Source: Emcibacteraceae bacterium (GTDB taxonomy: Bacteria; Pseudomonadota; Alphaproteobacteria; Sphingomonadales; Emcibacteraceae). From it: a DNA stretch of 64,000 bases. This document shows positions 15,790 through 24,248 of the stretch, piece after piece. The translations under genes were made by a program, and so were the position numbers. The stretch lies in the NCBI GenBank assembly GCA_041396985.1, contig JAWKXO010000001.1, positions 682,001 through 746,000 on the forward strand. Reading direction: 5' to 3'. Under the pieces are notes generated by a model. The model was not told where the DNA came from. It saw nothing but the letters and a program-made list of their open reading frames with translations, and made no database searches. Each line of letters opens with the position of its first letter. Position 1 is the stretch's first letter.

Positions 15790-17997
15790 TTAAAGATCAA
15801 ACCGATCAAGGTTCATTACTTTTGTCCAGGCCGCCACAAAATCCCTGATAAATTTATCCTTTGAGTCTTCTGTTGCATAAACTTCGGCAAGTGCCCGCAG
15901 TTCGGAATTTGAGCCAAAGATCAGATCAACCCTTGTGCCGGTCCACTTTGCTTTACCCGTTGCTCTTATGCGACCTTCAAAAAGTTCGTCATCGTCAGAC
16001 ACAGATTTCCAAGTAATGCTCATATCGAGCAGATTTTTGAAGAAATCATTGCTTAAAACACCCGGGCGATCAGTGAATATACCATTCGCACTGCCGTCAC
16101 TATTTGTATTAAGAGCACGCATCCCGCCGACCAGCACAGTCATTTCAGGTGCGGTCAGGGTTAAGAGCTGCGCTTTATCCAGCAACAATTTTTCACCCGG
16201 GATAGCGTATTTAGCCTTACTATAGTTTCTAAAACCATCTGCAATAGGTTCCAGAACCTCAAAAGCTTCAACATCAGTCTGTTGCTGCGATGCATCAGTA
16301 CGCCCCGGAATAAATGGCGCCTTAATATCTGACCCGGCATTTCGGGCGGCCTGTTCAACAGCGGCCGTTCCGGCAAGAACGATCATGTCCGCAAGTGATA
16401 TTTTTTTACCATCTTTTTGCGCGCTATTAAATTCGCTGCGAATATTATCAAGAGCGTCAACAACATAGGCAACATTCGACTGTCTGTTTACTTCCCAGTC
16501 TTTCTGTGGTGCCAGACGGATTCGGGCTCCATTGGCTCCACCGCGCATATCAGACCCACGGAAAGTTGAGGCTGACGCCCAGGCAGTAGCAACAAGCTGG
16601 GAAACTGAAAGTCCGGAATCAATGATTTTTGCTTTCAAAAGCTCTACATCACGATCATCCACCAGCTTGTGGTCAACAGCGGGTACCGGATCCTGCCAGA
16701 TCAGTTCTTCCGCAGGCACTTCCTTGCCAAGATAACGGGCACGCGGACCCATATCACGGTGGGTAAGTTTAAACCAGGCACGGGCAAACGCATCGGCAAA
16801 TTCGTCAGGATTGTTCTGAAAATGACGGGATATTTTTTCATAAGCAGGGTCCATCCGCATGGCCATATCCGCCATTGTCATCATAATTGGCACTTTTTTA
16901 CCTGAACCGTCCACTTCCGGGGCATGATCTTTTTCTGCAAGATCTTTTGCTTTCCACTGGTGGGCACCGGCAGGGCTCTTTGTCAGTTCCCATTCATAAC
17001 CAAACAGCACATCAAAATAGCTCATATCCCATTTTATCGGGGTTGGGGTCCAGGCGCCTTCAATACCGCTGGTAATGGTATCAACGCCCTTGCCGCTGGC
17101 ATAACTGCTAAGCCAGCCTTTTCCTTGCGCTTCAATGGGTGCGGCTTCCGGTTCAGGACCAACTAGTGCAGCATCACCGGCACCGTGGGCTTTACCAAAA
17201 GTATGTCCCCCGGCAACCAGTGCGACCGTTTCTTCGTCATTCATCGCCATACGGGCAAATGTTTCCCTGATATCCTTGCCTGATGCACCGGGATCAGGAT
17301 TACCATTAGGACCTTCCGGGTTTACATAAATAAGCCCCATCTGTACGGCAGCAAGAGGATTTTCAAGCTCACGATCACCGCTATAGCGTTTATCGCCAAG
17401 CCATTCTGCTTCAGCACCCCAATAGATATCTTCTTCCGGTTGCCAGATATCTTCACGACCCCCTGCATAACCGAATGTTTTAAAGCCCATTGATTCCAGC
17501 GCGCAGTTGCCGGCCAGTATCATAAGGTCAGCCCAGGAAATTTTTCTGCCGTATTTTTGCTTAATCGGCCAAAGCAATAAACGGGCTTTATCCAGATTTC
17601 CGTTATCCGGCCAGCTGTTTACGGGTGCAAAACGCTGGTTGCCGGTCCCGGCACCCCCGCGGCCATCACCGGTACGATATGTTCCGGCACTGTGCCATGC
17701 CATCCGGATAAATAGCGGCCCATAATGACCATAATCTGCCGGCCACCAATCCTGCGAAGTTGTCATCAGATCAAAAATATCTTTTTTAACGGCATCAAGA
17801 TCCAGTGATTTGAATTCTTCTGCATAGTTATAATTTTCATCCATCGGGTTTGATTTGGACGAATGCTGGCGCAATATGTTCAATTTTAGTTGCTGCGGCC
17901 ACCAGTCCTGATTTGATGTGCCACTTCCGGCGGTATAATCCTGTTTGCCGTGCATTACCGGACATTTTCCTGCACCAGTTTCAGTTGATTTTGTCAT
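15790..17997 (-). CDS. katG: Catalase-peroxidase KatG
   Basis: 735 residues, full length with both peroxidase-like halves. Breaks down hydrogen peroxide by catalase and peroxidase reactions. The distal haem pocket WHSAGTYR (Arg-Trp-His set, Trp of the Met-Tyr-Trp adduct in RMAWHSAG) and the proximal haem motif GGHTFGKAHGAG are both in the N-terminal half; the C-terminal half has the usual degenerate repeat. A good ribosome site (AAAGGAG) precedes the start. It lies 36 bases downstream of dps with no visible terminator, so dps-katG are cotranscribed. Confidence 0.97.
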   Translation of the reverse strand: MTKSTETGAGKCPVMHGKQDYTAGSGTSNQDWWPQQLKLNILRQHSSKSNPMDENYNYAEEFKSLDLDAVKKDIFDLMTTSQDWWPADYGHYGPLFIRMAWHSAGTYRTGDGRGGAGTGNQRFAPVNSWPDNGNLDKARLLLWPIKQKYGRKISWADLMILAGNCALESMGFKTFGYAGGREDIWQPEEDIYWGAEAEWLGDKRYSGDRELENPLAAVQMGLIYVNPEGPNGNPDPGASGKDIRETFARMAMNDEETVALVAGGHTFGKAHGAGDAALVGPEPEAAPIEAQGKGWLSSYASGKGVDTITSGIEGAWTPTPIKWDMSYFDVLFGYEWELTKSPAGAHQWKAKDLAEKDHAPEVDGSGKKVPIMMTMADMAMRMDPAYEKISRHFQNNPDEFADAFARAWFKLTHRDMGPRARYLGKEVPAEELIWQDPVPAVDHKLVDDRDVELLKAKIIDSGLSVSQLVATAWASASTFRGSDMRGGANGARIRLAPQKDWEVNRQSNVAYVVDALDNIRSEFNSAQKDGKKISLADMIVLAGTAAVEQAARNAGSDIKAPFIPGRTDASQQQTDVEAFEVLEPIADGFRNYSKAKYAIPGEKLLLDKAQLLTLTAPEMTVLVGGMRALNTNSDGSANGIFTDRPGVLSNDFFKNLLDMSITWKSVSDDDELFEGRIRATGKAKWTGTRVDLIFGSNSELRALAEVYATEDSKDKFIRDFVAAWTKVMNLDRFDL

Positions 17998-18033
17998 AGT
18001 CTTCTCCTTTAAATTTCTCGTTTATCATTCATG

Positions 18034-18507
18034 TCAGCTAATCATTGAACGCAGCATCCAGGCTGTCTTTTCGTGTGTCTGCATTCTTTGGGTCAGTAAA
18101 TCTGCGGTTGGCTCATCACTGGCTTTGTCGGCGGCCGGGAAAATGCTTCTTGCTGTTCGCACAACAGTTTCCTGATCTTTAACAAGTTGCCTGATCATTT
18201 CTTCCGCGGCCGGTGTTGAGGTTTCTTCCTTGATGCTTGTAAGCGCTGCAAATTGAGCGTAAGACCCGGGCGCCACAAAACCAAGCGCACGAATGCGTTC
18301 CGCAATATCATCAACTGCAATAGCCAGTTCCGTGTACTGGGTTTCAAACATTGTATGTAATGTGTTGAACATCGGACCCGTCACATTCCAATGAAAATTA
18401 TGTGTCTTCAGATAAAGTGTATATGTATCTGCTAAAAGGCGTGATAGTCCGTTTGCGATATCCTGACGGTCTTTTTCTACGATCCCTATGTCAATTTTCG
18501 TATTCAT
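18034..18507 (-). CDS. dps: Dps family DNA-binding, iron-storing protein
   Basis: 157 residues. Dps dodecamers oxidise Fe(II) with hydrogen peroxide and store it, preventing Fenton chemistry. The ferroxidase-site residues are visible: His in HNFHWNV, and His/Asp/Glu in the HTMFETQYTELAIAVDDIAERI helix. The N-terminus is short and not strongly basic, so DNA binding may be weak. It is first of the dps-katG operon and divergent from oxyR. Confidence 0.94.
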   Translation of the reverse strand: MNTKIDIGIVEKDRQDIANGLSRLLADTYTLYLKTHNFHWNVTGPMFNTLHTMFETQYTELAIAVDDIAERIRALGFVAPGSYAQFAALTSIKEETSTPAAEEMIRQLVKDQETVVRTARSIFPAADKASDEPTADLLTQRMQTHEKTAWMLRSMIS

Positions 18508-18561
18508 TTTAATTATCCTTTCCTTTGTTTAATGGAATTAATGTAACCGACTATAATAAAA

Positions 18562-18591
18562 TTGAAAAACGATATAAAATCGTTATATTAT
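18562..18591 (+). promoter_or_regulatory. Candidate oxyR promoter
   Basis: TTGAAA (18562-18567), an 18-base spacer and TATTAT (18586-18591), about 30 bases before the oxyR ATG, which has ACGGAG as ribosome site. The two OxyR-like dyads overlap and follow this promoter, as expected for autorepression. Positions are judged by eye. Confidence 0.5.
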
Positions 18592-18606
18592 TCGTATAAA
18601 CCGAAT
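18568..18606. promoter_or_regulatory. Two dyads 22 bp apart in the dps-oxyR interval, candidate OxyR site
   Basis: Dyad 1 is AACGAT-N5-ATCGTT (18568-18584). Dyad 2 is ATTCG-N7-CGAAT (18590-18606). The centres are 22 bp apart, two helical turns. This is the spacing of the two dyads (four half-sites) contacted by an OxyR tetramer in the enterobacterial consensus. The half-site sequence differs from the ATAG/CTAT of E. coli. Confidence 0.6.
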
Positions 18607-18622
18607 ATTTACGGAGCATTAT

Positions 18623-19513
18623 ATGAAATTCCTTCCCAGCCTCAAACAACTGGAATATCTAACGGCATTGGCACAAACCCGCCATTTTTCACATGCCTCT
18701 GATCTTTGTAATGTGACACCATCTACGCTCAGCGCCGGAATTCGTGATCTGGAAGATATTTTGGGTGTCAGCGTTGCTGAACGTACAAAACGCACCGTTA
18801 TCATTACACCCATCGGTCATGAAATAGCCGCCCGGGCACGTCAATTACTTCGTGATGCTGAAGATATCATGATTTTGGCTTCTTCTGAGCGTGATCCCAT
18901 GACAGGTAACATCAAATTCGGCGTAATTCCGACTATCGGGCCATTCCTGCTTCCCAAAATATTACCGGCACTGGAAAAAGAATATCCGAAGCTAAAATTA
19001 TACCTTCGTGAGGAACAAACGGCTAAACTTCTGAAGAGGTTAAGTGAAGGAGAGCTTGATATTATATTAATTGCTCTACCCTATGATACCGGCAGCTTCA
19101 CAGTGTCCGATCTTTTTGATGATACGTTCTTTTTTGCCTGTCATATTGATCATCCCTATGCCACACGCAAATCAATTGCTATTGATGATCTTAACGATCA
19201 ACCCCTTTTACTGCTTGAAGATGGACATTGTCTTCGTGACCATGCCCTCGATGCCTGCCGGATTCAAAGCTCTTCCGCCCGTGTTCAGTTTGAAGCCACC
19301 AGTCTTAATACCCTTGTTCAGATGGTCGCGGAAGGTATCGGCGTAACCCTAATTCCTGAAATGGCAGCGGATACCATGACTTTTCCGAAGGGCAAAATAA
19401 AATTAATCCCTCTTAAAACACCGGCCTCACGTAAAATCGGACTGGTCTGGAGAGCATCATCGCCACGCGCCGCCGAATTTAAACTGCTGGCGGATGTCCT
19501 TAAAAATCTTTGA
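18623..19513 (+). CDS. oxyR: Hydrogen-peroxide sensing LysR-type regulator OxyR
   Basis: 296 residues. N-terminal winged helix-turn-helix (about 5-62) and C-terminal sensor domain. The redox pair is present as Cys203 and Cys212 within the stretch GHCLRDHALDAC, matching the Cys199/Cys208 spacing of E. coli OxyR, in which peroxide drives disulfide formation and activation. Divergent from dps-katG, its expected targets. Cys29 and Cys173 are extra. Confidence 0.95.
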   Translation: MKFLPSLKQLEYLTALAQTRHFSHASDLCNVTPSTLSAGIRDLEDILGVSVAERTKRTVIITPIGHEIAARARQLLRDAEDIMILASSERDPMTGNIKFGVIPTIGPFLLPKILPALEKEYPKLKLYLREEQTAKLLKRLSEGELDIILIALPYDTGSFTVSDLFDDTFFFACHIDHPYATRKSIAIDDLNDQPLLLLEDGHCLRDHALDACRIQSSSARVQFEATSLNTLVQMVAEGIGVTLIPEMAADTMTFPKGKIKLIPLKTPASRKIGLVWRASSPRAAEFKLLADVLKNL

Positions 19514-19586
19514 GTTATGCAAATCCATTAAATATTAACTTTAAAGTGGCAGGTTATAAAAGAGTAAAAAGAAATTATTGGGCTCC

Positions 19587-20630
19587 ATGACAGAAAGATA
19601 TCATACATTACAGATTTTAAGAGCCTTTGCCGCATGGATGGTGTTTTATTATCATTTCATGATGCAGTTTCATCGATTTGAGACGGATAACATTCTTGGT
19701 TATGCCTTCTCGGAATATGGGGAATTTGGTGTTGATATATTTTTTGTGCTGAGCGGATTTGTGATGTATTTTTCGGCAAAGCCAGACAGCGCAAAAAGTT
19801 TCAGCTTTTTTATAAAACGGGTATTCAGGGTTGTTCCGGCATACTGGTTTTATACGTTTATGGTCATTTTTTGTCTCGCGTTATTTCCGATCGGTTTTTC
19901 ATATACGGATTATACCGCTCAATCTTTAGTATTATCGTTGCTCTTTATCCCCCATGACAATCCTTCTGGCTGGATGCCTTCTCCACTGCTTACCGTCGGC
20001 TGGACCCTTAATTTCGAAATGGCTTTTTACACAATTCTTTCAATAAGTCTGGCAATATCACAAAAATATGCCAGAATTTTATGTTTTCTGATTGTCGCCT
20101 CCCTGCCCATTATCTGGCCTAAAAACACACTTTTTTCGGCCGTACTTGGTAATAGTCTTCTCTATGAATTTCTAGCCGGCTTCACTATCGCCTATTTAAT
20201 CTCCACCAATTTTTTTAAGATTATTTTCAAAGCACGATTTATCGCCGCTGTTGTCACGGGCCTTGTCGGCCTGGCTCTTTGGAAATATTATCACGTGCAT
20301 GACATCTTCCGGCTTTTTGCGGCAGGTTTCATTGTACTCAGCGCCGTATTATTTAACCGTTATATTCATGAAAAAAATATGATTGCCAATTTTCTGATCA
20401 AACTTGGTGATTATTCCTTTTCCACTTACCTAGCCCACACCATCATTTTAGGGATCGTCTTTCATTTCTTTCATGATCCGCTATCCTCCACGCAGGAGAT
20501 TATAATTCTGATTGCAATGACGCTGGCATTGCTTATGATTTCCAAATTGAGTTATGATTTCGTTGAGCAAAACGGACGTTTAAGCAAGCTTAAAAATATA
20601 TTACTTGGCCGCTTTGCTCTGGCAGAATAA
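19587..20630 (+). CDS. Acyltransferase family 3 (OafA/NodX-like) membrane protein
   Basis: 347 residues from the ATG at 19587; a TTG at 19578 is an alternative start. About ten hydrophobic segments. The family signatures are visible: RAFAAWMVFYYH near the N-terminus, with the conserved Arg and His, and FGVDIFFVLSGFVMYF near 44-60. Members transfer acyl groups, often acetyl, to cell-surface sugars or lipids across the inner membrane. The acceptor cannot be inferred. 73 bases after oxyR on the same strand, and 40 bases before the next gene. Confidence 0.9.
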   Translation: MTERYHTLQILRAFAAWMVFYYHFMMQFHRFETDNILGYAFSEYGEFGVDIFFVLSGFVMYFSAKPDSAKSFSFFIKRVFRVVPAYWFYTFMVIFCLALFPIGFSYTDYTAQSLVLSLLFIPHDNPSGWMPSPLLTVGWTLNFEMAFYTILSISLAISQKYARILCFLIVASLPIIWPKNTLFSAVLGNSLLYEFLAGFTIAYLISTNFFKIIFKARFIAAVVTGLVGLALWKYYHVHDIFRLFAAGFIVLSAVLFNRYIHEKNMIANFLIKLGDYSFSTYLAHTIILGIVFHFFHDPLSSTQEIIILIAMTLALLMISKLSYDFVEQNGRLSKLKNILLGRFALAE

Positions 20631-20670
20631 AACGAAAAAGCATCTGAGAATTAGATATCCTGGGAGAAAA

Positions 20671-21795
20671 ATGATGGTGCAACGACCACCGGCAGAAATT
20701 GGTATGAGTTTAGATGAAATTGACACACCGGCCCTGGTTGTCGATCTGGATATTTATGAACGCAATCTGGAAAAAATGGCCAAGCTTGTCAAAGATGCGG
20801 GGAAAATGTTAAGACCTCATGCCAAAATGCATAAATCACCCGCTGTAGCCCAAGATCAGATTAAACGCGGTGCTGTCGGTGTCTGCTGCCAGAAAATATC
20901 TGAAGCGGAAATTTTGGTTGAAGGCGGCATTAATGACGTTCTTATCACCAATGAAATTGTCAGCCCTGCTAAATTGGCGCGGGTGGCAAGCCTAGCCAAA
21001 CAGGCTAAAATAGGCATCTGCGTTGATGATGCCGGGGCGACACGGGCCTTAAATGATGCCTGCGCCCATGAGAAAGCCAATGTCCGTGCTCTGGTTGAAA
21101 TTGATGTAGGCGGACATCGCTGCGGCGTCACCAGCCCAGCAGACGCACTGGAGCTTGCGAAACTGATTAAGTCCCTATCTCATCTTAACTTTGGCGGCTT
21201 GCAGGCTTATCACGGCTCAGCACAACATAAACGAACCCACCAGGAAAGATCGGAAGCGGTAAGCGGCGCAGCAGATATAATCCGTGAAACCAAAAACCTG
21301 CTTGCATCATCCGGCATTGACTGTGACATCGTTACCGGTGGCGGCACCGGGACCTTAATGCATGATATAAATTATGCGGAATGGGATGAGCTTCAATGTG
21401 GTTCATACGCCTTTATGGATGCTGATTATGCGAAAAACAAACTGAATGATGATCAGTTTGGCACCGGATTTGAACATGCGTTTTTTGTCCGCACCGTCAT
21501 TATGAGCGTCAACCAGCCGGAAATTGTAGTTGCAGACGCCGGGCTTAAAGCCATAGCATCGGATTCCGGAAATCCGACCATTGTCGGACACGAGCATTTA
21601 ACATATAGAATGACGTCTGATGAGCATGGCTGCATAACCGTTTCAGGAAAAGAACGATTTGAATTGGGCGAAAAGCTGATGCTGATTACCGGACATTGTG
21701 ATCCGACCATAAATCTTTATGACTGGATCGTTGGGGTCAGAAACGGCAAAGTAGAAAAGCTCTGGTCTGTTTCCGCGCGGGGAGCTTTATCCTGA
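20671..21795 (+). CDS. D-threonine aldolase / 3-hydroxy-D-aspartate aldolase-like PLP enzyme (DSD1 family)
   Basis: 374 residues from the ATG at 20671, preceded by GGGAGA; the frame extends further upstream but would overlap the acyltransferase. Alanine-racemase-like N-terminal barrel with the PLP lysine in RPHAKMHKS, and the C-terminal metal site with DEHG and GHCDPT (His and Asp ligands) that defines the DSD1/D-threonine aldolase group. Expected reaction: metal- and PLP-dependent cleavage of a D-beta-hydroxy amino acid to glycine and an aldehyde. D-threonine aldolase, D-hydroxyaspartate aldolase and D-serine dehydratase cannot be told apart by eye. Confidence 0.85.
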   Translation: MMVQRPPAEIGMSLDEIDTPALVVDLDIYERNLEKMAKLVKDAGKMLRPHAKMHKSPAVAQDQIKRGAVGVCCQKISEAEILVEGGINDVLITNEIVSPAKLARVASLAKQAKIGICVDDAGATRALNDACAHEKANVRALVEIDVGGHRCGVTSPADALELAKLIKSLSHLNFGGLQAYHGSAQHKRTHQERSEAVSGAADIIRETKNLLASSGIDCDIVTGGGTGTLMHDINYAEWDELQCGSYAFMDADYAKNKLNDDQFGTGFEHAFFVRTVIMSVNQPEIVVADAGLKAIASDSGNPTIVGHEHLTYRMTSDEHGCITVSGKERFELGEKLMLITGHCDPTINLYDWIVGVRNGKVEKLWSVSARGALS

Positions 21796-21802
21796 TCTAT
21801 AA

Positions 21803-22504
21803 TTAATCTGTCGTAATTTTAAAGGGTGTGAAGTCGGTCTTATCGTCAAAAATTTCCACGCCCTCAACTTTTTTAAGAAAGCCGACTATTTTATAGGTAA
21901 CAGGGGTCAGGATCGCTTCCCAAGAGACCTTAATCAGGAAATTGGAAAACATTACCGTAATCAATACATCATTATTCCAGATACCAAAAAAAGCAACAGG
22001 GTAAAAAATGAGACTGTCTGCCCCCTGACCGACAATGGTGGAACCGATCGTCCGGGTCCAGAGATATTTTCCCCGGGTCAGAAGTTTCATTCGTGCCATA
22101 ACATAGGCATTAATAATTTCACCGACAAAAAACGCCAGAAGTGACGCCAACACAATGCGGGGCACCTGACCGAAAATCATGACATAGGCGTCCTGTCCTT
22201 CCCACCCTGGCGCCGGGGGTAAAGCGACAATTACGGCACTCATGATGCTGGCGAAAAAAACACCGGCAAACCCAACCCAGATCACTTTTCTTGCCCGCGC
22301 ATAACCGTACACTTCAGTCAGTACATCACCGAATACATAGGAAAGCGGGAAAAATAGCACACCGGCGCCATAAACTAAGCTTTCACCAAAAACCGTAATA
22401 GTGGCAATTTTGGCAGGGCCAATAATATTTGAACAGATGAGGACCACCACAAAGGCGGCCATCATCAGATCATAATATTTAAACCTGTGTTGCGTTACGT
22501 CCAA
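21803..22504 (-). CDS. Queuosine precursor transporter, YhhQ (VUT) family
   Basis: 233 residues, about six membrane helices. YhhQ-family proteins import queuosine precursors such as preQ0 or preQ1 for tRNA modification. Family-typical features are the N-terminal RxKYYDLMMAAF region, LICSNIIGPAK, a central Glu/Asp pair in GDVLTEVYGYARAR, and GADSLIFYPVAF. The start is TTG at 22504: no ATG precedes the conserved region, and AGGTGA lies just upstream. 5 bases after the TPR gene; convergent with the aldolase gene. Confidence 0.88.
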   Translation of the reverse strand: MDVTQHRFKYYDLMMAAFVVVLICSNIIGPAKIATITVFGESLVYGAGVLFFPLSYVFGDVLTEVYGYARARKVIWVGFAGVFFASIMSAVIVALPPAPGWEGQDAYVMIFGQVPRIVLASLLAFFVGEIINAYVMARMKLLTRGKYLWTRTIGSTIVGQGADSLIFYPVAFFGIWNNDVLITVMFSNFLIKVSWEAILTPVTYKIVGFLKKVEGVEIFDDKTDFTPFKITTD

Positions 22505-22509
22505 TTCAC

Positions 22510-24183
22510 CTAGAACCTTGAACTGCTCAGCTTCACATCAGAATTCGCCCACATGGCATCATAACGCGCTTTAAATTCAGCGGCCTGGTCATTCTTTCCC
22601 TGCGCAGTTAAGGCCTGATACATCCCGAATAGCGAATAAGCGTTTTCAGGGTTATGCTCAAGATCCTCCCAATAGACCACTTCCGCCTCAACCGGCTGAC
22701 CGGCATCAAGCAGGATGGCACCTAGAATATGGCGGGTCGGGAAATACCATGATGGCGGTTCGTTATAGGCAAGACTGTCTTCCATGCGTACAGCGCGGCC
22801 AAGATGATAAATGGCCATTTCAAAATTGCCTTTTTTATTTTCCATTTCACCCGCCGCAACCTCGTAAGCGATCGTCAATAATCCACCGACGTCCTCAAAA
22901 TTCTTATATCCGGGCTGCCCTTCATTAAGCTTCTCTACAAGGCTTTTCAGCGCGTCAAGTTCCTTTTCCGCCTCTGCCATATTGCCTTTATTTAAATAAG
23001 CCAGACTGCGGCCATAATGCCAGACCCCGGTCATAAACTGCGCTTTAACAAAGGGTCTTTCCACTTTCAATAGATCATCCCATTTGCCAAACCGGGTCAT
23101 GACAAATACCGGCTGTGATCTGAATGTTTCGTTTAAACCCCAGGTATTGGTCCTTGAGCCTGCCTCAATTCTATTTTTGACCTTCCATGCCGCCTCAAGA
23201 GACTGGGCACTGCGCCCTGTATACATTGACGACCAGGCAAGGAAGTGAAGGTTATGCGGGTAATAGGCAAGCGGATATAAACCTTGTGCATTACACTGGG
23301 CAATATAATCCTCGTCCACCATGGCGGCAATCACATTGGTGTCATAGGCATCCTGATAGCGGCCGACCCGCATAAAAATATGGGATGGCATATGAACCAG
23401 GTGCCCGGCCCCCGGCATTATCGGCGCCAGATGATCCGCGCTTTCCTCTGCTATTTCAGGACGCATACTTTCAGCAACATGGATATGATAATGAAGGGCT
23501 GCTGCATGATCGGGATATTTGGCAATGACTTTTTCAAGAACCGAAATAATCTGCTCCGTCCGCCCTTTCGGTGATCCATCCGCATTCCAGTAATCCCATG
23601 GCTGAACATTCATCGCGGCGGCGGCAAAAAGTACGGCTGCATCCGGATCATCCGGATATTTATTCATCAGTTTTTCTGCTGCGACCGCATAGGCTTCATC
23701 GAGTTCTTCACGTGGAATAGACAGATCAGTGCTATATCTGGCGGCAAGGGCATCGATATAATCGGCTTCACGTTTGCTGACTTTGTCTTTCAGGGACAAA
23801 GCCATACCGATGGCATAATTGGCCTGTTCCATGGAATTCACCAGCATCGGCAGATTTAAGTTACGACCTAAAGTTAAGGCCCAGCCCCAATAGGCCATGG
23901 CATTATTCGGGTCCAGCCGGATCGCTTCCTTAAAAGAGCGCATGGCTTCCGAATGATTGAAGCCGACAACAAGTCGATATCCCTGATCAAAGAAATATTG
24001 GGAGTCCGGATTGGACGTGCTTACCGTAAAACTGTAATTGCCAAGACCACTTAATTTTGGCGATAAGGGCCCGGTTGCCGTTTTTGGATCAGCATTTAAT
24101 GCCGTCGGGTCAAACACCTGAGCCCCGGAAAAAGATGATAATGACGCAAGGCATATGGCACTTGCGAGAATTTTTTTGATCAT
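22510..24183 (-). CDS. Exported TPR-repeat protein with conserved His clusters, function unknown
   Basis: 557 residues. A cleavable signal peptide (about 1-20, ending SGA). TPR-like helices are visible near 65-100 (GFNHSEAMRSFKEAIRLDPN), near 420-445 and in the C-terminal third. Between them lies a region rich in conserved-looking His: ALHYHIHVAES, then GHLVHMPSHIFMRVGRY and YPHNLHFL (about 215-310). These suggest a metal-binding or active site, so this may be an enzyme rather than a simple scaffold; no known catalytic family is recognised. A strong ribosome site (GGAGGGG) precedes the start. Confidence 0.75.
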   Translation of the reverse strand: MIKKILASAICLASLSSFSGAQVFDPTALNADPKTATGPLSPKLSGLGNYSFTVSTSNPDSQYFFDQGYRLVVGFNHSEAMRSFKEAIRLDPNNAMAYWGWALTLGRNLNLPMLVNSMEQANYAIGMALSLKDKVSKREADYIDALAARYSTDLSIPREELDEAYAVAAEKLMNKYPDDPDAAVLFAAAAMNVQPWDYWNADGSPKGRTEQIISVLEKVIAKYPDHAAALHYHIHVAESMRPEIAEESADHLAPIMPGAGHLVHMPSHIFMRVGRYQDAYDTNVIAAMVDEDYIAQCNAQGLYPLAYYPHNLHFLAWSSMYTGRSAQSLEAAWKVKNRIEAGSRTNTWGLNETFRSQPVFVMTRFGKWDDLLKVERPFVKAQFMTGVWHYGRSLAYLNKGNMAEAEKELDALKSLVEKLNEGQPGYKNFEDVGGLLTIAYEVAAGEMENKKGNFEMAIYHLGRAVRMEDSLAYNEPPSWYFPTRHILGAILLDAGQPVEAEVVYWEDLEHNPENAYSLFGMYQALTAQGKNDQAAEFKARYDAMWANSDVKLSSSRF

Positions 24184-24248
24184 GATACCCCTCCATGAAA
24201 AAGATTGTGTTTTGAATATATCATAAGTTGGATTGAAAATGGAGTTTT

